This document shows positions 18,656 to 27,479 of a DNA stretch of 64,000 nucleotides, piece after piece. A program made the translations under genes and the position numbers. The notes under the pieces were generated by a model. That model saw only the letters and a program-made list of their open reading frames with translations. It had not been told where the DNA came from and did not search any database. This stretch comes from Azospirillum sp. TSH100 (GTDB lineage: Bacteria > Pseudomonadota > Alphaproteobacteria > Azospirillales > Azospirillaceae): contig NZ_CP039638.1 of NCBI RefSeq assembly GCF_004923295.1, positions 496,001-560,000 of the forward strand, in the 5' to 3' direction. Within the stretch, counting starts at the first letter, position 1. Each line of letters begins with the position of its first letter.

Positions 18656-18826
18656 ATGACCGGCCAGCGGAACAACAAGCAGCCCCACACCGAACAAACC
18701 ATCCGTCACACCGACGGCGAGCAGAACACCGGCAACCACAAGAAGCCGGACGCCCCCGACGCCAAGGGCGCCGACCGCTTCGGCGGCACCCGCGCCGGTG
18801 CGGAGAATGTCGAGCCCAAGAAATAG
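18656..18826 (+). CDS. Small hydrophilic protein, 56 aa
   Basis: A short frame starts at an ATG with GGGAGAG 7 bases upstream and encodes MTGQRNNKQPHTEQTIRHTD... ending ENVEPKK. It is strongly polar (Gln, Asn, Lys, Asp, Gly) with no hydrophobic core, so it is probably disordered, like many stress-related small proteins. A weak EcfG-like pair (GAAAC-N16-GGTT, 18596-18620) lies just upstream; it is two mismatches from consensus. An overlapping minus-strand frame is less convincing. I do not recognise a family. Confidence 0.55.
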   Translation: MTGQRNNKQPHTEQTIRHTDGEQNTGNHKKPDAPDAKGADRFGGTRAGAENVEPKK

Positions 18827-18944
18827 GCTGCTGGAATACGGCCTTTTCGGGCTGGCATCGCACCGCCGGCCTGTGCGAGATCCGGGGGACGGCGCCCACA
18901 GACCATAGACCCTGGGACCGCCCCCACTTCGCACCCGTGAGCTG

Positions 18945-19196
18945 ATGGCCCCCTCGATCTTCAAGCGCTACAAGCTGCACTTCACCCGCCCGCTGCCGGG
19001 GCTGCGTCCCGGCCGGCCGGAACGCGACGCGATGGTGGAACGGGTGCGGCGGCTGGCCAGCGAGAACGGCATGGCCGGCGACCTCCACGCCATCGCCCCC
19101 AACGCCGGCTTCGGCATCCTCGAGGTCCGCTGCACCGAACGGCTGGCCCGCCGCCTGTCCGACCTGTCGGAAATCGAAACCGTGCAGGAGGCGTGA
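18945..19196 (+). CDS. Hypothetical protein, 83 aa
   Basis: A small basic protein, MAPSIFKRYKLHFTRPLPGLRPGRPE... ending RRLSDLSEIETVQEA. The C-terminal half (NAGFGILEVRCTERLARRLSDLSEIETVQ) has a beta-alpha-beta feel like small inhibitor or ferredoxin-like folds, but I cannot assign a family. The ribosome-binding site is weak. It converges on the chemoreceptor gene. Confidence 0.5.
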   Translation: MAPSIFKRYKLHFTRPLPGLRPGRPERDAMVERVRRLASENGMAGDLHAIAPNAGFGILEVRCTERLARRLSDLSEIETVQEA

Positions 19197-19214
19197 GCCG
19201 CCACGCCGTCCCCT

Positions 19215-21215
19215 TCAGGCCGCCCGCACCGTGGCGATGAACCCCGTCAGGTCATCGCGCAGGCTGCGCGCCAGCAGGTCCAGATCGCGGGCGGCTTCCA
19301 GCACCTGACCGGCCATGGAACCGGTGTCGTCGGCCGCCGCGGCGACGCCGTCGACGATGACGGACACCGTTTCAGCGCCCGCTGCGACCTGCTGGATCGT
19401 GGTGGCGATGCGGTCGGTGGCCGCCTCCTGCTGGGCCAGCGCGGCGGCGACGCGGGCGGCGATGTCCCTCATGCTGCCGACGGTCCCGCGGATGGTGCCG
19501 ATCGTGCCCACCGCCGCCAGGGCGGCGTTCTGGATGCCGGTCACCTGACCGGCGATCTGTTCCGTCGCCCGCGCGGTCTGGCTGGCCAGCGTCTTCACCT
19601 CGCCCGCCACGACCGAAAAGCCCTTGCCGGCCTCACCCGCCCGCGCCGCCTCGATGGTGGCGTTCAACGCCAGCAGGTTGGTCTGGCCGGCGATGCCGGC
19701 GATCAGTTCCACCACCTTGCCGATCTGGTTGGCGGCGTCCTGAAGGCCGCCGATGATGGCGCCGGTGCTTTCCACCTCCGCCACCGCGGCACCGGTGATG
19801 CGCAGGCTTTCCTCGGTCTGGCGGTTGATGTCGCGGATGGCGGCGCTCAACTCCTCCGCCGCGGTGGCGACGGTCCGCACACCGTCCAGCGACTGGCGCG
19901 ACGCCCCCGCCATGCTCAGTGACCGCTGGCTGTTCTCGCCCGCCAGATCGGACATCCGGCTTGCACTGTCATGCATGCGGGCGGCCATCGCCGTCATGGT
20001 GGAGAGTGCCCCGTCGCTGCTGCTGCCGAAGCTGTGCAGGGCATCCTCCATGCTGCTCTGCCGCTCCTCGGCCAGCGCCCGCTCGCGCTGCTGCTGATCG
20101 GCGAGCGAGGCGGTGGCCGCCGGCCCGTCGCGAAAGCGCCGCGCGGCCTCCAGCACCCAGGCCGGCACGTTGGCCGGCCCGGTGACCGGCAAATCCAGCA
20201 GCCGGCCGGCCACCGGCGCCATGGCGCGGCCGACCCGTTCCGCCCGCCGCGCCTCCGTCAGCAGAGCGCGGCGCGTCCACCAGATCATCAGCCGCACCGG
20301 CACCGCCATGCCGTCGAAGGGGCGGACGAACTCCCGCCGCGCCTCCGCCAGCGCCGTCCCGCAGATCGCCTCCAGATCGGCGACCAGCGCGTCCTCCACG
20401 GCTTTCAACCCGTCGATCCGCCGGGTGGCGGCGGCGAACCAGGACGGCGCCTCAAACCCGGCGACGGTCCCTGCCAATCCATCCTTGCGGATCGCCATGC
20501 GCATCCGCTCGAACTCGGGCTGATCCGCCAGCAGGCCCCGCAGCGCGGCGGCACGGACCGGCGTCGCGGTCTGGAACACCGTCCCGAAGCAGCGCTCCTG
20601 CGCGGCGATCAGGGCGAGGAAGCGCCGGTGCTGCGCCGGCTCGAACCGGCCGACCGACAGCCCGCCGGCGCCGGTCGCCCGCTCCTGCCCGGCCTGCTCC
20701 TTGCCCTGCATCAGGTTGAAGGTGGCAATCAGCGCCTGCGAGACGACCGGGTCGGTCACCGCCTCGGCCGCCGCCGACACGATGGCGAGCAGTCGTCCGA
20801 CCAGCACGCACAGCGCGGCGAACATCTCCCGTGCCGACAATTCACCGCGGCCGGCGCGCTCCCGCAAGCTTGGCAGCGCGTCCACCTCCGCCAGGGCCTG
20901 CCGGATGGCGCCGAACAGGGACGGACCATGGGCGATGCGGTCGAGCCCGCCCATGGCGGCAAGCATCTCCTGCTGGCGCTGCCGGCACTGCACCATCTGG
21001 CCCTCGATCTGCGAATCGGCGCGCCCATCGCCGCCGGTCAGCCGCAGATTCCACAATCCCCGCTCCTTCTGGAGCTCATGGACGAAGCCGGACACGGCGG
21101 AAACGATGCCGCAGACGGCACGCAGCTGTTCCAGCTCCCGCATGCGCCGAAAGCGCGTCACCAGCACGAAACGCGCGGCTGCGTACTGATCGCGGTTCGA
21201 GACGGTCCCGGCCAT
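19215..21215 (-). CDS. Methyl-accepting chemotaxis protein with NIT (nitrate/nitrite-sensing) domain, no membrane helices
   Basis: A 666-residue receptor. The first ~330 residues carry the NIT signature ([18 protein letters not shown], later [20 protein letters not shown]), known from NasR and other nitrate sensors. The C-terminal part is a MCP signalling domain with the hairpin tip [49 protein letters not shown] find no hydrophobic segment long enough for a transmembrane helix, so it should be cytoplasmic, unlike typical MCPs. It presumably steers motility by intracellular nitrate or nitrite. No che genes are next to it. Confidence 0.9.
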   Translation of the reverse strand: MAGTVSNRDQYAAARFVLVTRFRRMRELEQLRAVCGIVSAVSGFVHELQKERGLWNLRLTGGDGRADSQIEGQMVQCRQRQQEMLAAMGGLDRIAHGPSLFGAIRQALAEVDALPSLRERAGRGELSAREMFAALCVLVGRLLAIVSAAAEAVTDPVVSQALIATFNLMQGKEQAGQERATGAGGLSVGRFEPAQHRRFLALIAAQERCFGTVFQTATPVRAAALRGLLADQPEFERMRMAIRKDGLAGTVAGFEAPSWFAAATRRIDGLKAVEDALVADLEAICGTALAEARREFVRPFDGMAVPVRLMIWWTRRALLTEARRAERVGRAMAPVAGRLLDLPVTGPANVPAWVLEAARRFRDGPAATASLADQQQRERALAEERQSSMEDALHSFGSSSDGALSTMTAMAARMHDSASRMSDLAGENSQRSLSMAGASRQSLDGVRTVATAAEELSAAIRDINRQTEESLRITGAAVAEVESTGAIIGGLQDAANQIGKVVELIAGIAGQTNLLALNATIEAARAGEAGKGFSVVAGEVKTLASQTARATEQIAGQVTGIQNAALAAVGTIGTIRGTVGSMRDIAARVAAALAQQEAATDRIATTIQQVAAGAETVSVIVDGVAAAADDTGSMAGQVLEAARDLDLLARSLRDDLTGFIATVRAA

Positions 21216-21552
21216 TGCTGCCCTCCTGCACGGAAATCAGTCGGAAGGGCCGGTCCTTTGGAGTCAGCCCTCTCCCGAGGGACCGAGACGCAAAATGCGG
21301 GCCGACATCCGATCGGCTGAAATGACAGGATGAAAGGATGAGTTTCAGCACCCGCCTGTCCAAGCTCTGGGCCGGTTGGCGCATAGATAGGCAGGAGCAC
21401 CCCGGATGAGCGCCTCTCTTCCAGACAGCCCCCAAGCAGCCCCCCAAACGGCTATGCCGCTGGCGGCCAGCGGTCACGGCCCTAGGTCATCACCAACCCG
21501 GTCAGCCAAGGGCGGCCGGAGGGATACCGACCGGCAATGAGGAGACATCGGC
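21216..21552. other. Intergenic region between the chemoreceptor and osmC genes
   Basis: This 337-bp divergent gap holds the promoters of both flanking genes. I see no credible gene, no EcfG or sigma-54 element and no strong hairpin. A 23-codon frame at 21338-21409 lacks a spaced ribosome-binding site. Confidence 0.5.
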
Positions 21553-21978
21553 ATGGCGATGCGGCAATCGGACGCCGAATGGCGCGGCGACCTGAAATCG
21601 GGCAGCGGCAGGATGCGGCTGGGCAGTGGCGCCTTCGAGGGCAGCTATTCCTTCCCGTCGCGCTTCGAGAACGGCCAGGGCACCAACCCGGAGGAGCTGA
21701 TCGCGGCGGCCCATGCCGGCTGCTACTCGATGGCGCTGTCGGCCGGGCTCGCCCAGGCCGGCCACGCGCCGACCCGCGTCCACACCACCGCCAGGGTGCA
21801 TCTGGAGAAGGCCGGCGCCGGCTTCGCCATCACCCGGATCGAGCTGGAGTGCGAGGCCGAAATCCCCGGCATCGACGAGGCCACCTTCCAGGAGCAGGCG
21901 AATGGCGCCAAGGCCAACTGCCCGGTGTCGAAGGCGCTGGCCGGCACCCAGATCAGCCTGACCGCCAAGCTGCTCTGA
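21553..21978 (+). CDS. osmC: OsmC-family peroxide reductase
   Basis: A 141-residue thiol peroxidase of the OsmC type, which reduces organic hydroperoxides. The two redox Cys are present: Cys57 in AAHAGCYSMALS and Cys123 in KANCPVSKAL. The catalytic Arg/Glu region NPEELIAAAHAGC is also intact. A strong ribosome-binding site (GAGGAG) precedes the ATG. It is monocistronic and the cytoplasmic location is expected. Confidence 0.92.
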   Translation: MAMRQSDAEWRGDLKSGSGRMRLGSGAFEGSYSFPSRFENGQGTNPEELIAAAHAGCYSMALSAGLAQAGHAPTRVHTTARVHLEKAGAGFAITRIELECEAEIPGIDEATFQEQANGAKANCPVSKALAGTQISLTAKLL

Positions 21979-22231
21979 ACGAGATGCTCTGATTTTGTCC
22001 AGGCAGGAGACGCCGTCCGCCACCGGGCGGCGCCCCCCTGCGGCGGCAAGGGTGCCGGTGCAGATAACAACATGTCCCAACGGCCATTCCACTGCCGTCA
22101 TGGGCCATGTCCTCCGCGCGGTTTGCTCTGCCGAAGGGCAGATTGACCCCGCCGCTTCCACCCACCCATAGTGCCGCGTTGCGTGCGCGGGAGCCCCTCT
22201 TCCGTCCGCCGATCCCATCGAACGACGGTCA

Positions 22232-23446
22232 ATGCCACTCGCAGTCCTTCGCCTCCTCCGGCCGGTCCTTTTCCTGATTGCCGCAGCGCTTCCGCTTGCG
22301 GCGTCGCCGGCTGCCGCGCAAGCCGCCAGGGAGCCCGCCAAGGAGTTCGTCGTGCTGGCGCTGGACGGGGAATTCGGCCTGACCAACAGCACCTCGGCCG
22401 AAGCGATCGAGCGCGGCATCCTGACCGCCATCGACGACATCAACCGCCAGGGCGGCGTGCTGGGCGGCCGGCCGCTGGAGCTGATCACGCGCGAACACCG
22501 CTCGATCTCCGCCCGCGGCATCAAGAACATCCGGGAACTGGCGACCATCCCCGACCTGATCGCCGTGTTCGGCGGCCGCTTCAGTCCGGTGGTGATCGAG
22601 GAGCTGCCGGTGCTGGAACAGACCCGCACTCTGTTCCTGGCCCCGTGGTCGTCGGCCGACGCCATCGTCAACAACGGGATGGAGCCCAACTACATCTTCC
22701 GCCTGTCGCTGCGCGACGGTCTGGCGATGCCCTTCCTGCTGCAACGCGCCGCCGACCGCGGCCTGACCCGCGTCGGGCTCCTGCTGACCAACACCGCATG
22801 GGGCCGCTCCAACCTGGAGGCCGCCAACCGCTATCTCGCCGGCCGCAAGCTTCCGGAACTGGCCGGCACCGCCTGGTACAACTGGCGCGACCGCTCGCTG
22901 ATCGACAAGTATCAGGCGCTGGCCGAGGCTGGCGCCCAGGCGATCCTGCTGGTCGCCAACGACGATGAGGCCGCCGTGCTGGTGCGCGAGGTGGCGGCCC
23001 TGCCGCCGCAGCGCCGGCTGCCGATCCTCAGCCATTGGGGCGTCACCGGCGGCGATTTCGTCGGACAGGCCGGACCGGCCCTGCAGGAGGTCGATTTCAC
23101 CGTGATCCAGACGGTCAGCCCCTTCCGGATCCCGCCGGACCGGCTGGCCCCGGTGCTGGAGACCGCCGGGCGCCTGTTCGGCATCCGCCGGCCGGAGGAC
23201 ATCGTGTCGCCGGTCGGCTTCCTGCACGCCTACGACCTGACCCGCATCCTGGCGCTGGCCATCGACCGCGCCGGCACCACCGACCGCGCCGCCGTGCGCG
23301 ACGCGCTGGAACAGGTCGGCCCCTATCAGGGTGTGACCCGCGACTTCGACCACCCCTTCGCCCCCGGCCGGCACGAGGCGCTTGGCCCCGACGACCTGCT
23401 GATGGCCCGCTTCCGCCCCGACGGCGTGCTGGTCCCGGTGGATTGA
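22232..23446 (+). CDS. Periplasmic ligand-binding protein (PBP1, Leu/Ile/Val-type)
   Basis: A 404-residue exported protein with signal peptide (FLIAAALPLAASPAAAQA) and a type-1 periplasmic-binding fold: AIERGILTAIDDINRQGGVLGGRPLELI, VFGGRFSPVVIEELP, and VGLLLTNTAWGRSNLEAANRYL. It looks like a branched-chain amino-acid-type binding protein, but no ABC permease or ATPase is near. Instead a hybrid histidine kinase starts 7 bp downstream. This suggests a sensory role, presenting ligand to that kinase, rather than transport. This is an inference from context. Confidence 0.85.
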   Translation: MPLAVLRLLRPVLFLIAAALPLAASPAAAQAAREPAKEFVVLALDGEFGLTNSTSAEAIERGILTAIDDINRQGGVLGGRPLELITREHRSISARGIKNIRELATIPDLIAVFGGRFSPVVIEELPVLEQTRTLFLAPWSSADAIVNNGMEPNYIFRLSLRDGLAMPFLLQRAADRGLTRVGLLLTNTAWGRSNLEAANRYLAGRKLPELAGTAWYNWRDRSLIDKYQALAEAGAQAILLVANDDEAAVLVREVAALPPQRRLPILSHWGVTGGDFVGQAGPALQEVDFTVIQTVSPFRIPPDRLAPVLETAGRLFGIRRPEDIVSPVGFLHAYDLTRILALAIDRAGTTDRAAVRDALEQVGPYQGVTRDFDHPFAPGRHEALGPDDLLMARFRPDGVLVPVD

Positions 23447-23452
23447 GAACAG

Positions 23453-25750
23453 ATGACCGATCCCACCCGCATCGATCCGCCGGCCTACGGCGCCATCCCG
23501 CGCACCGCCCAGCGGATGCTGACCTCCGGCCGGCTGGCCCGCCGCTTCGCGCTGGTGTCGCTGATGCTGGGCGTGCTGATCGCCATCCTGATCGGCGCCA
23601 GCCTGTATGTCGTGTCCAGCCGCCATCTGGCCCGCCAGCACCATGCCAATGTGGAGGCGAACGCCAGCCTCGCCGCCCGCCAGACCGAGGGACTGCTGAA
23701 CACGCTGGTCACGACGGTGCGCGAACTGGCGAACAACAGCGTGCTTGCCACCGCCCTGGTCGATTCCGCCGGCAAGGAAACCTACCTGATCCCCTTCCTG
23801 GGCAGCTTCAACCACATCGCCAGCGTGCCGGTCGCCCTGGTCTTCACCGATTTTGAAGGGGAGCCGATCGCCGACAACGGCCGCCATGCCGCCCCGCTCG
23901 CCATCGCGCCCGCCGACATGGCCTGGCTGCGCGCCGCCATCGCCGCCGGCAAGCCGGCGGCCCGCGTGGTGCGACAGGGCGACACGCAGTTCCTGCTGGC
24001 GGCGGAAATGCTGGCCTACTCCCGCACCCCCTCGCCGGAGGGGGCGCTGCTCTACAAGGTGCCGCTCGACTCCCTGGTCCTGCATCCGGAGGCGGAGCTT
24101 CTCTACGCCAGCGAGCCGCCCCAGCCGGTGCCGCCCGACATGATGGCGGTGACGGTGCCGCTGACCGTGCCGGAACGGCTGGCGCGGCTGGGATTGACCC
24201 TGCGGCTGGAGGCGCCGGGAACGCCGACCACGGCGCTGCTGTCCTGGATGCTGCCCGCCTATGGCATGGTGGGGCTCGCCGCCCTGCTGGCGATCTATGT
24301 CGGCAGCCGCGCCGTCGGCAACCACATGACGCGTTCCCTGCGCGAGCTGGAGCGGCTGGCCGGCGCCATCGCCACCGACGGCTTCACCGGCCAGCGCGCC
24401 AAGGTGCGCGGCAACGACGAGGTCTCGGCGCTTGCCCGCGGCTTCAACGCCATGCTGGACCACATCGCCGCCATCCAGCGCGAGCGCGAGATGCGCGCGG
24501 CGGAGGAGATCACCATCCAGCGCACGCTGGCCGAACGCGCCGAACAGGCCCGCGCCGAGGCGGAAAGCGCCCGCAACGAGGCGGAACGCTCGCGCCAGGA
24601 GGCGGTGATGGCGCTGATGGTGGCGGAGCGCGCCAACGCCGCCAAGACGCATTTCCTGGCCGCGGCCAGCCATGACCTGCGCCAGCCGGTGCAGTCGCTG
24701 GTCCTGCTGACCTCGGCACTGGCGATCCGGCTGGGCGACCACCCCGCGGCAGCGCTGGTCGGCAGCATCGAGGCGTCGATGGACGCGCTCTGCCGCCTGC
24801 TCGACGCCATCCTCGACATCTCGAAGCTGGATGCCGGCACGGTGTCGCCCAACGTCCAGGCCGTATCGCTCGGCACCATCTTCGCGCGGCTGGAGGGCGA
24901 ATACCGCCTGCGCGCGGCGGAAAAGGGGGTGGCCTTCCGCAGCGTTCCCACCGGCATGACCCTGAACGCCGACGCGGCATTGCTGGAGCGGATCATCCGC
25001 AATCTGGTGGAGAACGCGCTGCGCTACACCGACCATGGCCGCATCCTGCTGGGCTGCCGCCATGCCCGCGGGGTCCTGCGCATCCAGGTCTACGACACCG
25101 GCATCGGCATCCCGCCCGAACATCTGGAGCGGATCTTCCACGAATTCTATCAGGTCTCCAACCCCACCCGCGACCGCGGCAAGGGGCTGGGGCTGGGGCT
25201 GGCCATCGTCGACCGGCTGGCGCGGCTGCTGGGATACCGCGTGCATGTCGCCTCCCGGCCGAACAAGGGGTCCTGCTTCACGCTGGAAATCCCCACTCCG
25301 GCGCTGACGGCCATCGAGGCGCCGGCGGCATCCATGCCGGCGGAACAGGCGCCGGAACCGGGGCGCGGCACCGCTCTGGTCATCGATGACGACCCGCTGG
25401 TCCGCGAAGGGCTGACCCTGCTGATCGAGGATTTCGGCTGGCGGGCGACGCCGGCCGACAGCGCCGGCCATGCGCTGCGCCTGCTGCGCGACCAGGACCG
25501 TCCGCCCGATCTGGTGATCGCCGATTACCGGCTGGAGGCCGGGGCCACCGGCCTGGAAGCCATCCATGCGGTCGAGGCCGCCCTGCGCGACCGCGGCTTC
25601 GCGGTTCCGACCAGCGTGGTGCTGACCGGCGACACCGCGCCGGAACGCATCGCCGATGCCGAGGCCAGCGGCTATCGCATCCTGCACAAGCCGATCGCCG
25701 CCAAGGAGGTGGCGCAGCTGTTGAGCGAAGCCCTGCTGGAACGGACCTGA
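23453..25750 (+). CDS. Hybrid sensor histidine kinase coupled to the binding protein
   Basis: A 765-residue kinase. Helix 1 is at about 32-55; the periplasmic domain runs to about 262; helix 2 at about 265-288 is followed by HAMP (MTRSLRELERLAGAIATDG... GNDEVSALARGFNAMLDHI) and a long coiled coil (340-395). The phospho-accepting His is near residue 406 in AAASHDLRQPVQSL. Then come the HATPase (IIRNLVENALRYT, DTGIGIPPEHLERIF, GKGLGLGLAIV) and a C-terminal receiver from about 640 (ALVIDDDPLVREG, LVIADYRLE). The gene follows the PBP1 gene by 7 bp, so they are an operon. The output regulator is not encoded nearby. Confidence 0.9.
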   Translation: MTDPTRIDPPAYGAIPRTAQRMLTSGRLARRFALVSLMLGVLIAILIGASLYVVSSRHLARQHHANVEANASLAARQTEGLLNTLVTTVRELANNSVLATALVDSAGKETYLIPFLGSFNHIASVPVALVFTDFEGEPIADNGRHAAPLAIAPADMAWLRAAIAAGKPAARVVRQGDTQFLLAAEMLAYSRTPSPEGALLYKVPLDSLVLHPEAELLYASEPPQPVPPDMMAVTVPLTVPERLARLGLTLRLEAPGTPTTALLSWMLPAYGMVGLAALLAIYVGSRAVGNHMTRSLRELERLAGAIATDGFTGQRAKVRGNDEVSALARGFNAMLDHIAAIQREREMRAAEEITIQRTLAERAEQARAEAESARNEAERSRQEAVMALMVAERANAAKTHFLAAASHDLRQPVQSLVLLTSALAIRLGDHPAAALVGSIEASMDALCRLLDAILDISKLDAGTVSPNVQAVSLGTIFARLEGEYRLRAAEKGVAFRSVPTGMTLNADAALLERIIRNLVENALRYTDHGRILLGCRHARGVLRIQVYDTGIGIPPEHLERIFHEFYQVSNPTRDRGKGLGLGLAIVDRLARLLGYRVHVASRPNKGSCFTLEIPTPALTAIEAPAASMPAEQAPEPGRGTALVIDDDPLVREGLTLLIEDFGWRATPADSAGHALRLLRDQDRPPDLVIADYRLEAGATGLEAIHAVEAALRDRGFAVPTSVVLTGDTAPERIADAEASGYRILHKPIAAKEVAQLLSEALLERT

Positions 25751-25795
25751 CGCGAAAGCGACAGCGAGCCGGCGCAATCCGGCCCGCCGTTCAGG

Positions 25796-26044
25796 TTACC
25801 CGCGGCTGACTTGTCCGGCGGCATCCACCTGCAGGACCAGCCGTTCGATGGCGCGCACCGCCAGCTCCTGACGCCCGTTCACCAATCCCGGCGTTTCCTG
25901 ACGCAGATGGGCAGCCGCCGCATCCTCCAGCACGCCCCGCGCCTCCTCCGCCGTGAGGAGGCCCTTTTCGACCATGGCGATCACCAGCGACTCACAAATC
26001 GAAAGAGCGGCCATACCCGCCGCCCCATCCTCCGCCGTCATCAT
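25796..26044 (-). CDS. Hypothetical protein, 82 aa
   Basis: A small, mostly helical protein (AALSICESLVIAMVEKGLLTAEEARGVLEDAAAAHLRQE... AVRAIERLVLQVDAAG). The pattern resembles short alphaproteobacterial helical proteins of unknown function. The start at 26044 has a G-rich upstream stretch; ATG at 26041 is an alternative. It converges on the hybrid kinase gene. Confidence 0.6.
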   Translation of the reverse strand: MMTAEDGAAGMAALSICESLVIAMVEKGLLTAEEARGVLEDAAAAHLRQETPGLVNGRQELAVRAIERLVLQVDAAGQVSRG

Positions 26045-26245
26045 GCCCCCCGCTTACTGGATGTCCGTTACGCCCGGCAACTGCTGGCCCGGCTCCTGCC
26101 GGAGCCGTCTTGCCGATAAGCCCAATTGCATAGGGAACAACACGAAGCTCGGCCGCGCGTCACAGGCCGTTCGAGAAAAAAGTTTAGTCAATTAACCTAT
26201 GTTGTGGCCGCCTTCGCCGAAAACCCTAAACGTTCGAGACCATGC

Positions 26246-26271
26246 GGAACCGGTTCAACGGCGCGCGCGTT
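26246..26271 (+). promoter_or_regulatory. EcfG-type promoter of the Crp/Fnr regulator gene
   Basis: GGAAC (26246-26250) and CGTT (26268-26271) with exactly 17 bases between match the EcfG general stress consensus. The predicted start site lies about 37 bp before the ATG at 26316. An imperfect AT-rich dyad (GTTTAGTCAATTAAC) lies further upstream near 26184. Confidence 0.7.
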
Positions 26272-26315
26272 TATCGAAACGCCAATATTAGGACAAAGAA
26301 GGCAAAGAGACGACC

Positions 26316-27140
26316 ATGACTCGCGCCCCGGCGAGCCGCGCCCTCGACCCCACTCCATTGTGGCTCAAATTGAGCAGCTACCTCGTCCTGTCGGATGAGG
26401 AAAAGATGTACCTTGCCGATCTGGAAAGGACGATCGCTCGCGAGCCACCGCGCACCGATCTTCTCCAACAGGGTGAAAGATATCGGGACGTGCGGATCAT
26501 GCGGGAAGGCTGGGCGATCCGTCACAAGGCCTTGCCCGACGGCCGGCGTCAGGTCGTGAACTTCGTCCTGCCCGGCGACATCATCGGCATGTATTGCACA
26601 TTGTTCGAATCCGCCGACCACAGCGTCACCACCCTGACCCCGGTCGAGGTGGCGAGCTTTCCGCCCGAACGGATCGGCGAACTGTTCCGCTCCTTCCCCC
26701 GCCTTGCCGCGGCACTGGCCTGGTCCGGCGCGCGGGAGGAGGCGATCGTCGCCGAACGGCTGCTCAGCCTGGGCCGCCGCACCGCGCTGGAGCGCACCGC
26801 CCATCTGCTGGTCGAACTTCTGCGCCGCCTCAGCATCGTCAACATGGTGACCGACGGCCATTTCGTGCTGCCGGTGACGCAGGAGATCCTTGCCGACGCG
26901 CTGGGGCTCAGCATCGTCCACATCAACCGCACCCTGCGGCGCCTGCGTGACAGCGGGCTGATCGAGCTGAACGGCCAGCGCATCACCGTCAACGACGTGC
27001 GCCAGCTCGCCTCCGTCGGCCAGTTCGACGAGCTGTACCTGCATCTGATCCGTGCGCCCCGCCGCCTGGAACGCGCCTTCTCGGTCGCCCACCACCAGAA
27101 CGGCACCAGCCGCGACGGCGAAGGCCGCGCGAAGGCGTAG
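26316..27140 (+). CDS. Crp/Fnr-family transcriptional regulator
   Basis: A 274-residue protein with an N-terminal cyclic-nucleotide-binding-like beta barrel (MREGWAIRHKALPDGRRQVVNFVLPGDIIGMYCTLF), a long dimer helix, and a C-terminal Crp-type helix-turn-helix (LPVTQEILADALGLSIVHINRTLRRLRDSGLIEL). It lacks the N-terminal Cys cluster of FNR, so it should not bind an oxygen-sensing Fe-S cluster. The recognition helix IVHINRTLRRLR differs from FNR's ExxSR. It sits directly upstream of, and in the same direction as, the paa operon, whose promoter carries an FNR-like box. Control of paa by this protein is plausible, not proven. Confidence 0.9.
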   Translation: MTRAPASRALDPTPLWLKLSSYLVLSDEEKMYLADLERTIAREPPRTDLLQQGERYRDVRIMREGWAIRHKALPDGRRQVVNFVLPGDIIGMYCTLFESADHSVTTLTPVEVASFPPERIGELFRSFPRLAAALAWSGAREEAIVAERLLSLGRRTALERTAHLLVELLRRLSIVNMVTDGHFVLPVTQEILADALGLSIVHINRTLRRLRDSGLIELNGQRITVNDVRQLASVGQFDELYLHLIRAPRRLERAFSVAHHQNGTSRDGEGRAKA

Positions 27141-27479
27141 GACCCCTTTCCCCAGAGGGTGAGAGGATTCTCTGACCGCTCCTGTCAGTCATCCCTGCGG
27201 CAGCGCCTCTCCCCCGTCTCTCCACCATTTCCGCGTTGCACAAATTCCGCAAAACCGCGCCGCCCGTGTATCGGCGAAAGCCTTGGCATGTCCGTTTCCA
27301 GGGGACACCCACGCGGACATTGGCACGGGCCTGTCAGCACAATCCATTGTTTTAATTAAACATTCACGAGATCCGCCGCTTCATCCGGAAAGCGACACAT
27401 AATTCTGCTTTACAGTCTTTGATCTGTATCATATTTTTCCCTCAGCAAATGTTCGCTGGACGCGCAATCCATCTCGGGG
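27141..27479 (+). promoter_or_regulatory. paaA: Promoter region of the paa operon
   Basis: This 339-bp gap holds no gene. It becomes AT-rich from 27340, including the perfect palindrome TTTAATTAAA near 27351, then the FNR-like box at 27419-27432. The TTGGCACG at 27320 is not followed by a proper -12 element, so I do not call a sigma-54 promoter here. Confidence 0.6.
27419..27432 (+). promoter_or_regulatory. FNR/FixK-like box upstream of paaA
   Basis: TTGATCTGTATCAT matches TTGAT-N4-ATCAA at nine of ten fixed positions. It ends 47 bp before the paaA ATG, a position from which a Crp/Fnr dimer could activate or block transcription. Confidence 0.65.

Noticed and set aside
18159-19088. Minus-strand frame of 309 codons across the HNH and small protein genes
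   Set aside because: It runs antisense to an HNH motif with all catalytic residues and has no domain of its own.
21338-21409. 23-codon frame between the chemoreceptor and osmC genes
   Set aside because: The purine stretch is too close to the ATG to be a ribosome-binding site and nothing supports coding.
22229-25777. Antisense open frame of 1182 codons opposite the binding protein and hybrid kinase
   Set aside because: Both plus-strand genes have full domain sets; the antisense reading has shadow-like composition.
27319-27335. Possible sigma-54 promoter before paaA (TTGGCACG)
   Set aside because: The -24 half is good, but the bases where the -12 GC should be read TGTC, so the invariant GC at 10-base spacing is missing.
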